Shown one piece after another: positions 1 to 5,677 of a stretch of 9,057 bases of DNA. Each line of letters opens with the position of its first letter. The first letter of the stretch is position 1. Origin of the DNA: Pseudomonadota bacterium. Lineage in GTDB: Bacteria > Pseudomonadota > Gammaproteobacteria > Xanthomonadales > Xanthomonadaceae. The position numbers and the translations under genes were made by a program. The notes beneath the pieces were generated by a model. It worked only from the letters and a program-made list of their open reading frames with translations, was not told the DNA's origin and did no database searches. The stretch covers positions 1 through 9,057 of the forward strand of contig JAHWKC010000078.1 in NCBI GenBank assembly GCA_019348095.1. The letters are read 5' to 3'.

Positions 1-114
1 CGGGGGCCAAGGCAAATCCGCCGTGATCCCCCTTTGCCAAAGTTGGAAGCAACCGAGGCGGTCGTCTCGTCCGAGCACTTATGCGCCCGTGGCCTGCCTC
101 GACAGCCCCGTTTG
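1..114. other. Non-coding tail downstream of pgl, no gene recognised
   Basis: These 114 bp follow the pgl stop. In relatives, edd (6-phosphogluconate dehydratase) commonly follows pgl on the same strand, but I find no ATG opening an Edd-like reading frame here on the minus strand. A GTG-initiated frame runs off the edge, but its translation resembles nothing I know. The stretch is less GC-rich than the genes. It holds a perfect 11-nt palindrome CTTTGCCAAAG at 32-42, and GGCAAA (11-16) can pair with TTTGCC (33-38) across a long loop. Neither is followed by a T-run, so a terminator is not supported. Confidence 0.4.
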
Positions 115-879
115 TCAGGGGCTCCAGTACACCTGCAGCGGCGCCGGGTCGTGACTGCCAGCGGGCAGGTCGATCGCGGCCAGCACCGGCCATTTTCTGA
201 CGTCGCCGCTGGCCAGTGCCTGCTCGAGCACCTCGCGCTTGCGCTGGCCCTGGATCAGCAGCAGGCGCGACTGCGCGCGCGCCAGCCCGGCTGGGGTCAG
301 GCTGATGCGCCGCAGCCATTGTTGCGCGCCCGCACAGCCGCTGGCGTCGACCTCGACATAGGCCTGACGGCTGTCCAGGGCGCGATCGAAGTTGCGCATG
401 TGCGGAAACAGCGATGCGGTATGGCCATCGGCACCCATGCCGAGCACGGCCACGCTGGCGACCTGCTGTCCATGCGCGTTGGCGCTCGCCACCGCGTCCT
501 CGATCGGCCGACCCGGTTGCGTCATCGGTTCGAAGCGGGCCTGCGCGGCATGCTGGGTCAGAAGATGCGTGCGCACCAGGCGTGCGTTGCTGTCGGGGTC
601 GTCCGGCAACAGCCAGCGCTCGTCGACCAGGGCGACATCGACCCGGTTCCAGTCCAGCGGCGCCTTCGCCAGTGCGCGATAGACCGGCGCCGGGGTGCCG
701 CCACCGGACAGCAACAGGCGCGCGCGCGGGCGCTGCTGCAGGTCGCGACGCAGTTCCGCGGCGATCGCCACCGCACTGGCCCAGGTCCACGCATCGGCGC
801 TCGGGAACGCGTGCAGCACCGCGCGCGTGGGATCGAGCGAGTCCATGGCAACCGGATCGGGCGGCGGTGCGGCGGGCAT
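115..879 (-). CDS. pgl: 6-phosphogluconolactonase
   Basis: Cytosolic enzyme that hydrolyses 6-phospho-D-glucono-1,5-lactone to 6-phosphogluconate, the step after glucose-6-phosphate dehydrogenase. The 254-residue product has the family landmarks in order: LLLSGGGTPAPVY at about 55-67 (phosphate-binding loop; the usual form is SGGSTP), VDERW at 85-89, and GMGADGHTASLFP at 147-159, which carries the catalytic His region. The length is at the upper end for the family (about 225-250). It is the last visible gene of the zwf-glk-pgl operon, 23 bp after the glk stop. The start is uncertain. ATG at 879 is chosen, but an in-frame GTG at 906 would overlap the glk stop as GTGA (263 aa), and ATG at 846 (243 aa) would give the most typical N-terminus. 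None has a strong ribosome binding site at proper spacing; the GAGG nearest to 879 lies about 18 nt away. Function is very secure, start less so. Confidence 0.93.
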   Translation of the reverse strand: MPAAPPPDPVAMDSLDPTRAVLHAFPSADAWTWASAVAIAAELRRDLQQRPRARLLLSGGGTPAPVYRALAKAPLDWNRVDVALVDERWLLPDDPDSNARLVRTHLLTQHAAQARFEPMTQPGRPIEDAVASANAHGQQVASVAVLGMGADGHTASLFPHMRNFDRALDSRQAYVEVDASGCAGAQQWLRRISLTPAGLARAQSRLLLIQGQRKREVLEQALASGDVRKWPVLAAIDLPAGSHDPAPLQVYWSP

Positions 880-902
880 GGTTCGAGTGTCGCATGCCGA
901 CC

Positions 903-1946
903 TCACGCCTGCGTGTGATCGGGCAGTGCCTGTGCAGGCACCCGTGGCAGCTGTCGCGCAAGGGCCGCGGCGCCCAGCAGCCCTGGGTGCGGATGGGTCA
1001 CCGCGAGCGTCGGCACGGTCGCCATCGCCGGCGAAAAACGGCCCTTGTGCTCGAAGCGGTGGCGGAAGCCGGAGTGGGCGAGCCACGGCATCACCCGCGG
1101 CACCACGCCACCGGTCAGGAACACGCCGTCCCACGCGCCCAGGGTCAGCACCAGGTCGCCCGCGGCCGCGCCAAAGACGGCGCAGAACACATCGATGGTG
1201 TGCAGGCAGCGGGCATCGCCGTCCAGTGCACGTGCGGTGATGTCCTCCGGCCGCAGGGGACCGGGGGATTCATGTGCCTCCTCGCCCCCGGCCATCGCAC
1301 TGAGCGCCCGATGCAGGTTCACCAGGCCGCCGCCACTGACCAGTCGCTCGTTGGAGACCCGGCCGAACTCGCCCGACAGGCGTTGCAATATGCCGATCTC
1401 CTCCGGCGTGCCGGGTGCGAAGCTGACGTGGCCACCCTCGGTCTGCAGCGCGTGGTACTGGCCGTTGCGACGCAACAGCGCGCCGACACCCAGGCCGGTG
1501 CCCGGGCCGATCACCGCATAGGTGCGGTCAGGGCCGTCGCCGCCCCCCACGTCGTGGCCCGGCCAGCGCGCGGGACCGACCTGGGCGACGTCGGTGTGGT
1601 CGAGCAGCGACACCGCCATCGCCTGCGCGGCGAAATCGTTGACCATCTGCAGGTGCTCCAGGCCGAGTGCGCGGCGCGTGCGCTCGATCGAGATCACCCA
1701 GGGGTGGTTGGTAATGCGCGCCTCGTCGCCGTCGACCCGGCCGGCCACCGCGAACACCGCATCGCGCACCTGCGCATCGCGGCCGTCAAGGTAGTGCCGG
1801 GCCGCATCGGCCAGCGACGCGAATGCCTCGACCTGAAAGGTCTCGATGCTGTCGGCGAGCAGCGGCGGCGAGTCGCCCGGGTGCGCCAGCGCGAAGCGCG
1901 CATTGGTCCCGCCGATATCGGCCAGCAGCACGCCGACGCCGCTCAT
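903..1946 (-). CDS. glk: Glucokinase (ROK-independent bacterial Glk family)
   Basis: Phosphorylates glucose with ATP to glucose 6-phosphate, feeding Zwf encoded just upstream. The 347-residue protein begins with the nucleotide-binding signature ADIGGTNARF (9-18). It has the catalytic NDF motif at 103-105 (Asp104 as the likely base), GPGTGLG at 147-153, the sugar-contacting EGGHV at 170-174, LTGGVVPR at 277-284 and a C-terminal KGRF near 301-304. This matches the E. coli Glk family rather than the ROK kinases, since the ROK zinc-binding CxCGxxGC motif is absent. The length is slightly above the E. coli protein (about 320), owing to loops around 125-140 and 220-235. The start is fixed by the ATGA overlap with the zwf stop and by a purine-rich GGGGGTGGGGA immediately upstream, which suggests translational coupling to zwf. 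Confidence 0.96.
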   Translation of the reverse strand: MSGVGVLLADIGGTNARFALAHPGDSPPLLADSIETFQVEAFASLADAARHYLDGRDAQVRDAVFAVAGRVDGDEARITNHPWVISIERTRRALGLEHLQMVNDFAAQAMAVSLLDHTDVAQVGPARWPGHDVGGGDGPDRTYAVIGPGTGLGVGALLRRNGQYHALQTEGGHVSFAPGTPEEIGILQRLSGEFGRVSNERLVSGGGLVNLHRALSAMAGGEEAHESPGPLRPEDITARALDGDARCLHTIDVFCAVFGAAAGDLVLTLGAWDGVFLTGGVVPRVMPWLAHSGFRHRFEHKGRFSPAMATVPTLAVTHPHPGLLGAAALARQLPRVPAQALPDHTQA

Positions 1947-3382
1947 TCCCCACCCCCGCGCGGGGATTTCAGCAAGGTGCGCGGCATGAAGGCGGCCGCT
2001 TCGGCCGGCCCCCAGGACCCGGCCGGATAGTCGTGCACCGGCGCCTGGGCCTGCGACCAGGCGCGCTCGACGCTGTCGATCCACCGCCAGGCGGCCTCGA
2101 CCTCGTCGTCGCGCACGAACAACGTCTGGTTGCCGCGCAGCGCATCCACCAGCAGGCGCTCGTAGGCGATGCGGCGCTGGTCCGAGCGCGATACCGGCAG
2201 GTCCAGGGTCATCGGCCGCAACTCCATCGCGCCCCATTCGGACGCGGCCAGGCTGCCCATCAGGCCGAGTTCGATGGTTTCCTCCGGCTGCAGTTGCATG
2301 CGCAGCCGGTTGGCGCGGGCGCGCTCACGGCGGGGACGCTCGAACAGCCAGTGCGATACCGGTTTGAACGACACCACCACCTCGGTGGTGCGCGCGGCCA
2401 GCCGCTTGCCGGTGACCAGCCGGAACGGCACGCCGGCCCAGCGCCAGTTGTCGATCCAGGCCTGCAGCGCGACGAAAGTCTCCACCGGCCCGCGCGGGTC
2501 GGCGTGGCGGTCATCGAAGCCGATCACCGCATCGCCTTCGACCACGCCCGCGCGGTAGCGCCCACGCACCGCGTCGGTCGCCACATCGCCTGGCTCCATC
2601 GGCCGCAACGCGCACAGCACCTTGCGTTTCTCGTCGCGGATGCTGTCGGCGTCCAGCGCGGCCGGCGGCTCCATCGCGATCAGGGCGAGCAGCTGCAGCA
2701 TGTGGTTCTGCACCATGTCCCGCAGCGCGCCGTAGCCGGCGTAGTACCCCTCGCGACCATCGACGCCGGCGGTCTCGGCCACCAGGATGTCGACCGACTT
2801 GATCCAGCGGTGTTGCCACACCGCCTCCATCAGCGTGTTGCCCAGCCGCAGCGCGAGCAGGTTCTGCACCGGCGCCTTGCCCAGGTAGTGGTCGATGCGG
2901 AAGATCCGCGACTCGTCCAGGCACTCGCGCAGCGCGGCGTTGATGGCTCGCGCCGAGGCCAGATCGCGGCCGATGGGTTTTTCCAGCACCAGCCGCGAGG
3001 GATCGGCGAGCAGTCCGGCCGCGCTCAGGCCCCGTGCTGCCGGCACGAACAGGTCCGGCGGCGTGGCCAGGTAGCTGACGCAGGGCCGATCGGCATAGAC
3101 GCCCAGCGCGTCGGGGATGGCGGCCTCGTCGTCCAGCTCGACCCTGCGGTACTGGATGCGGCCGAGCAGGCCGTCGAGGTCCCCGTCTTCCTCGACAGAC
3201 TCGCCGTGGCGCTCGCGCAGCCATGTCCGGAAGCCGTCGTCGTCCATCGGCTGGCGCCCCACCGCGACCACGCGGAAGTCCGGCGGTAGCAGGCGATCGC
3301 GCCACAGGTGCAGCAGCGACGGAAACAGGTAGCGCTGGGCGAGATCGCCGGTGGCGCCGAACAGGATCAGGGTGTCGTGCAT
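1943..3382 (-). CDS. zwf: Glucose-6-phosphate 1-dehydrogenase
   Basis: Oxidises glucose 6-phosphate to 6-phosphogluconolactone with NAD(P)+, the entry to the Entner-Doudoroff and oxidative pentose phosphate routes. The 479-residue product shows the N-terminal dinucleotide-binding loop GATGDLA (9-15), the EKP motif at 134-136, the family signature RIDHYLGK (162-169) and the DMVQNHMLQ segment (222-230), in which His227 aligns with the catalytic base. Length is typical (about 480-510). It is the first gene of the operon zwf-glk-pgl. The chosen start gives [14 protein letters not shown]; an upstream in-frame ATG at 3472 would add a basic, low-complexity 30-residue leader not expected in the family and is rejected. 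No Shine-Dalgarno is visible. Instead, TAGCGT lies 7 nt before the ATG, which could be a -10 element for a leaderless or nearly leaderless mRNA (inference). Confidence 0.97.
   Translation of the reverse strand: MHDTLILFGATGDLAQRYLFPSLLHLWRDRLLPPDFRVVAVGRQPMDDDGFRTWLRERHGESVEEDGDLDGLLGRIQYRRVELDDEAAIPDALGVYADRPCVSYLATPPDLFVPAARGLSAAGLLADPSRLVLEKPIGRDLASARAINAALRECLDESRIFRIDHYLGKAPVQNLLALRLGNTLMEAVWQHRWIKSVDILVAETAGVDGREGYYAGYGALRDMVQNHMLQLLALIAMEPPAALDADSIRDEKRKVLCALRPMEPGDVATDAVRGRYRAGVVEGDAVIGFDDRHADPRGPVETFVALQAWIDNWRWAGVPFRLVTGKRLAARTTEVVVSFKPVSHWLFERPRRERARANRLRMQLQPEETIELGLMGSLAASEWGAMELRPMTLDLPVSRSDQRRIAYERLLVDALRGNQTLFVRDDEVEAAWRWIDSVERAWSQAQAPVHDYPAGSWGPAEAAAFMPRTLLKSPRGGGE
1954..1965. 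other. Perfect GC palindrome at the zwf-glk junction
   Basis: The 12-nt sequence CCCCGCGCGGGG is perfectly self-complementary and lies in the last codons of zwf, 7 nt upstream of the glk ATG. In the mRNA its GGGG half is part of the purine-rich tract that would serve as the glk ribosome binding site, so a hairpin here could mask it until ribosomes translating zwf open it. That role is inference; a chance palindrome in GC-rich coding sequence is the alternative. Confidence 0.3.
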
Positions 3383-3761
3383 GGGCGCGACGCTACCCGC
3401 AAATGGGCAATGGATTCGTGAGCGCCCGTGCTGCCGGCGCGGAAGGCGCGGTCGCGTGCGCGGACCCGGCACAGTTCGTAGGATGGGTGGGGCGAGGGGA
3501 TACCCATCGTTGCCGCGATCGATGGGTATCGCCCTTGGCGCAACCCATCCTACGGGTCTGCGGGCACAGGTACGGCTGCCACCGGTCCGTGTCGGCGCGT
3601 TGGACGCTCCCGCCCGCCGTGCGGCTCGTTATACTCGCGTGGAATCGCGGCTTCACCTCCGCGTCTCGCCTATAAAGATCAGAAGCTTAGGCGATGTAGC
3701 TTATCCAGATCCTATCCAACGGCGGCGCCCCTCGCGGCGCCCCCAGGGGCCATCTCGCCGC
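3383..3761. promoter_or_regulatory. Divergent intergenic region between zwf and the smc fragment
   Basis: This 379-bp non-coding stretch should hold the promoter of the zwf operon (leftward) and anything driving the smc fragment (rightward). Contents, left to right: TAGCGT (minus strand, 3390-3395) as a weak -10 candidate for zwf; the REP-like inverted pair at 3478-3553; TATACT (3630-3635) and TATAAA (3671-3676) as possible rightward -10 boxes with no good -35 at 16-18 bp; an AT-richer patch at about 3668-3718 with two copies of AGCTTA (3684-3689, 3698-3703); and GC-rich alternative hairpins just before the smc ATG: GGCGCC (3724-3729) with GGCGCC (3736-3741), or GCCCCT (3727-3732) with AGGGGC (3745-3750). 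No operator of a known regulator is recognised. Confidence 0.5.
3478..3553. repeat. Inverted pair of REP-like palindromes (GTAGGATGGGT type)
   Basis: The outer arms GTAGGATGGGT (3478-3488) and ACCCATCCTAC (3543-3553) are perfect 11-bp inverted repeats. An inner pair, GATACCCATCG (3499-3509) and CGATGGGTATC (3520-3530), is another perfect 11-bp stem with a 10-nt loop. Read another way, the element is two head-to-head copies of a 32-34 nt unit, each beginning GTAGGATGGGT and ending ACCCATCG, so each unit is itself a short hairpin. This is the architecture of paired REP/BIME elements. Similar GTAGGATGGGT repeats are, to my knowledge, frequent between genes in Lysobacter-like genomes. Confidence 0.8.
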
Positions 3762-4376
3762 ATGCGTCTATCCACCATCAAGCTGTCGGGCTTCAAGTCC
3801 TTCGTCGATCCCACCACGCTACACCTGCCGACCAACATGACCGGCGTGGTCGGGCCCAACGGCTGCGGCAAATCCAACATCATCGATGCGGTGCGCTGGG
3901 TCATGGGCGAGAGCTCGGCCAGCCGGCTGCGCGGTGACTCGCTGACCGACGTGATCTTCGCCGGCTCCTCGGCGCGCAAGCCGGTGTCGCAGGCGATGGT
4001 CGAGCTGGTCTTCGACAATTCCGACCACACCATCACCGGCGAGTACGGCGCCTTCGACGAGATCTCGGTCAAGCGCACCGTCAGCCGCGACGGCGCCAGC
4101 CAGTACTACCTCAACGGCGCCAAGTGCCGACGCCGCGACATCACCGACCTGTTCCTGGGCACGGGGCTGGGCCCGCGCAGCTACTCGATCATCGAGCAGG
4201 GTCGCGTCGGCCAGATCGTGTCGGCCCGGGCGCAGGACCGCCGCTCGATCATCGAGGAGGCCGCCGGCATCACCAAGTTCAAGTCCAAGAAGAAGGCGGC
4301 CGAGCGCAAGCTCGAGCTGTTCCACGGCAAGTGGGGCGGCAACGTCGACCCAGTGTTCAAGGAGTTCGCGTACTGA
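3762..4376 (+). CDS. Truncated SMC N-terminal ATPase fragment, probable pseudogene
   Basis: SMC is the ~1,170-residue ATPase of bacterial condensin. This frame encodes only 204 residues. Residues 1-147 match the SMC head N-lobe: [13 protein letters not shown], Walker [10 protein letters not shown] (31-39), [13 protein letters not shown], the [20 protein letters not shown] block, and the Q-loop SIIEQG (142-147). Residues 148-185 still resemble SMC ([21 protein letters not shown]), but in a form unlike gammaproteobacterial SMC as I remember it. From about residue 186 the sequence ([17 protein letters not shown]) is not SMC-like and ends at a stop. The coiled coils, hinge, LSGGE signature and Walker B are absent, so it cannot act as a normal SMC; a complete smc should exist elsewhere. 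The start ATG fits the SMC N-terminus, with AGGGG 12 nt upstream as a poor ribosome binding site. It has no partner genes (scpA, scpB) nearby. It is either a duplicated or rearranged remnant, or an assembly join. Confidence 0.85.
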   Translation: MRLSTIKLSGFKSFVDPTTLHLPTNMTGVVGPNGCGKSNIIDAVRWVMGESSASRLRGDSLTDVIFAGSSARKPVSQAMVELVFDNSDHTITGEYGAFDEISVKRTVSRDGASQYYLNGAKCRRRDITDLFLGTGLGPRSYSIIEQGRVGQIVSARAQDRRSIIEEAAGITKFKSKKKAAERKLELFHGKWGGNVDPVFKEFAY

Positions 4377-4392
4377 GCGGCGCGGTCGCCGC
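4377..4392 (+). terminator. Short hairpin directly after the smc-fragment stop
   Basis: GCGGCG (4377-4382), a 4-nt loop CGGT, and CGCCGC (4387-4392) form a perfect 6-bp stem starting at the base after TGA, in the 22-bp gap between two convergent genes. There is no T-run on either strand, so intrinsic termination is doubtful. It may be a weak bidirectional stop or chance in GC-rich DNA. Confidence 0.25.
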
Positions 4393-4398
4393 GGCCGT

Positions 4399-5352
4399 TC
4401 ACCTGCTGCGCAAGCGGCGCAGGGACGCCCCTTCAATGGAGCCGGCCACGATGTGGAAGCGTGCCGTCGCGGCCCGGTCACCCTGGAAGGCCGCGAACCT
4501 GCGCTGCAGCAGGCAGGCCTTCATTTCCTCGGTCACCTGGGCGTTGGGGACGAAGTTTTCCAGCACCACGCGACCGGTTTCCCCCGAAGGCAGCACCTCG
4601 ACGATCCACGCGGCCGAAGCGGCACCGATCCTGTCGAGTTTCACGTAGCACGGGCCGGGGTCGTTCGCCACGCGAACCAGGCCGATGTCCTGCGCCGAGG
4701 CGCGCCGGTGCATGCCTTCCTCGCGCTCGCGCATGCGCTGTGCCACCGCCGTTTCGTGCGTGGCGAGATACGCCTCAACGTCCTCGCGCACCAGCTTGCG
4801 CGGCAACCGCGGGCGCGGCCACTTCCAGATGATCTCGACACGGGCCAGGAGGTTGCCGTTGTAGGCCGAGCGTTGGAATTGCATGTCGTCGGCGCCGCTG
4901 AGGTAGTCCTGCAGGACGGTCCTTGTGAAGTACAGATAGACCTGCGTCCACTTCATGGCCTCGCGGGCGTTGGCGTGGCGCATCTCCATTTCCGCGAGGT
5001 CGGCATAGGCCGGCAAGTAACCGTCCTCGGCCATGGTCCGGATCAGTCCGCGCGCCTTCGGCAGGTCCTGCGGCACGAGGTTGCCGGGGAGGTCCGGTCC
5101 GTGGCGGTAGAGCTGCCCAAGGGTGTAGCCGAACTCGGGACAGCCCTCAAGAGTCGCCAGACGTTCGTAGGCCTCGAGTGCACTGGTGCGCCGCTCGGTC
5201 GGCACGTTCGGGTCGAGCAGGTCGAGGACAGTACCCTGCGGCAAGGCGTCGTATGCCTCGCTGCAGGCGCCGGCCGCGAAGGTGTCCTCCGCCGCCGTGG
5301 CGGCTACGGGCGCGGCCAAGGCCGCGAACAAACCAATCCAGCGCCACTCCAT
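4399..5352 (-). CDS. Exported protein with Sel1/TPR-like repeats and TonB-C-like end
   Basis: I do not recognise a named gene. The 317-residue product starts with a Sec-type signal peptide: a hydrophobic core at 5-18 and a likely signal peptidase I site after ATAA (about residue 21). It is therefore probably periplasmic; no lipobox Cys is present. Residues about 60-142 have the spacing of Sel1/TPR-like helical repeats (LGQLYRHG, KARGLIRTMAEDGYLPAYADLAEMEM, REAMKWTQVYLYF). Residues about 228-302 end in a pattern like a divergent TonB C-terminal domain (WIVEVLPSGETGRVVLENF, then CLLQRRFAAF), often found in small xanthomonad periplasmic proteins. There are four Cys in the mature part (30, 71, 235, 280), which would allow two disulfides. 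The start is well supported: GGAGGGG lies 4 nt before the ATG (5357-5363 on the plus strand). It is a single gene, convergent with the smc fragment and divergent from ppc. No function is assigned. Confidence 0.85.
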   Translation of the reverse strand: MEWRWIGLFAALAAPVAATAAEDTFAAGACSEAYDALPQGTVLDLLDPNVPTERRTSALEAYERLATLEGCPEFGYTLGQLYRHGPDLPGNLVPQDLPKARGLIRTMAEDGYLPAYADLAEMEMRHANAREAMKWTQVYLYFTRTVLQDYLSGADDMQFQRSAYNGNLLARVEIIWKWPRPRLPRKLVREDVEAYLATHETAVAQRMREREEGMHRRASAQDIGLVRVANDPGPCYVKLDRIGAASAAWIVEVLPSGETGRVVLENFVPNAQVTEEMKACLLQRRFAAFQGDRAATARFHIVAGSIEGASLRRLRSR

Positions 5353-5373
5353 GCGTCCCCTCCGGATGAGTCG

Positions 5374-5393
5374 TACCGCGGTGCGACGCGGTA
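5374..5393 (-). promoter_or_regulatory. Perfect 7-bp hairpin upstream of the exported-protein gene
   Basis: TACCGCG and CGCGGTA flank a 6-nt loop, ending 21 nt upstream of the ATG at 5352 and 10 nt beyond its ribosome binding site. It could be a dyad operator or a leader hairpin; no regulator is recognised, and chance cannot be excluded. Confidence 0.3.
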
Positions 5394-5521
5394 GGTAATG
5401 GCCGGCGCGCTGTCTTCCCCTGGCGCGCGTAGCAAGCGCACTATCGCATGTTCCGTGCACCAGCTGCCGCCTGGGCGCGACGACGCACGGCACCATGTCG
5501 AGCCAGTCCCGCGCCTCCTTT

Positions 5522-5549
5522 GTAGGAGCGGCTTCAGCCGCGATGCTCT
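5522..5549 (+). repeat. REP unit (GTAGGAGCGGCTTCAGCCGC type)
   Basis: The GTAGGAGC head is followed by a GCGGC-TTCA-GCCGC hairpin (5528-5532 and 5537-5541), then GATGCTCT. To my knowledge this is a common chromosomal REP in Pseudomonas, Stenotrophomonas and Xanthomonas relatives. It is the first of three units in a row, and no RAYT transposase gene is in the window. Confidence 0.8.
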
Positions 5550-5550
5550 G

Positions 5551-5619
5551 GTAGGAGCGAGGTGAGTCGCGACCGGCGCCGCCGCTGCCATCACCGTCGC
5601 GACTTACGTCGCTCCTGCC
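5551..5619. repeat. Inverted pair of REP units (GTAGGAGCGA...GTCGCGAC type)
   Basis: The rightward unit at 5551-5574 begins GTAGGAGCGA and ends in the self-complementary GTCGCGAC (5566-5573). The leftward unit at 5596-5619 begins with GTCGCGAC and ends GTCGCTCCTGCC. The two arms match at nearly all positions, with the central variants GGTGAG versus CGTAAG, so the pair can form a long hairpin around a ~22-nt spacer. One unit (5522) plus this pair gives the mixed-REP cluster typical of BIME-like structures. Confidence 0.8.
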
Positions 5620-5677
5620 GGGCCTCGTTGACAATCAGCGCACCCGGCCTTGGCCCCGGCTGCGTTAGCCTTGCCGC

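Larger units (their letters stand above)
5353..5677. promoter_or_regulatory. Divergent intergenic region between the exported-protein gene and ppc
   Basis: These 325 bp must hold the promoters of both flanking genes. Next to the leftward gene are its strong ribosome binding site (5357-5363) and a perfect 7-bp hairpin TACCGCG / CGCGGTA (5374-5380 and 5387-5393) that would lie in its leader or promoter. The middle (5394-5520) shows nothing I can name. The right part carries three REP units (5522-5619). Close to ppc, TTGACA occurs at 5628-5633, but no -10 follows at 16-18 bp. TAGCCT at 5666-5671, 6 nt before the ppc ATG, is a weak -10 candidate. Confidence 0.45.

Noticed and set aside
880..1134. 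Upstream extension of the pgl frame into glk
   Set aside because: The open frame continues, but the added residues are low-complexity Arg/Ala/Gly sequence inside glk and not part of the Pgl family.
1823..3289. A 488-codon open frame on the plus strand opposite zwf
   Set aside because: It is an antisense shadow of zwf, rich in His, Arg and Gln, with no recognisable domain.
3383..3472. 30-residue N-terminal extension of Zwf
   Set aside because: The extension is basic and unlike G6PD N-termini; [14 protein letters not shown] is the natural start.
3478..3553. Rho-independent terminator for zwf or a leftover CRISPR unit
   Set aside because: It lies upstream of zwf, has no T-run and occurs as an inverted pair, not as spaced direct repeats; REP-like fits better.
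3660..3760. tRNA or small RNA in the AT-richer stretch before the smc fragment
   Set aside because: No cloverleaf arms, T-loop (GTTCRA) or CCA end could be placed, and the pairings found are short and alternative.
5628..5633. TTGACA as the -35 box of a ppc promoter
   Set aside because: No -10-like hexamer lies 16-18 bp downstream; the next candidate is 32 bp away.
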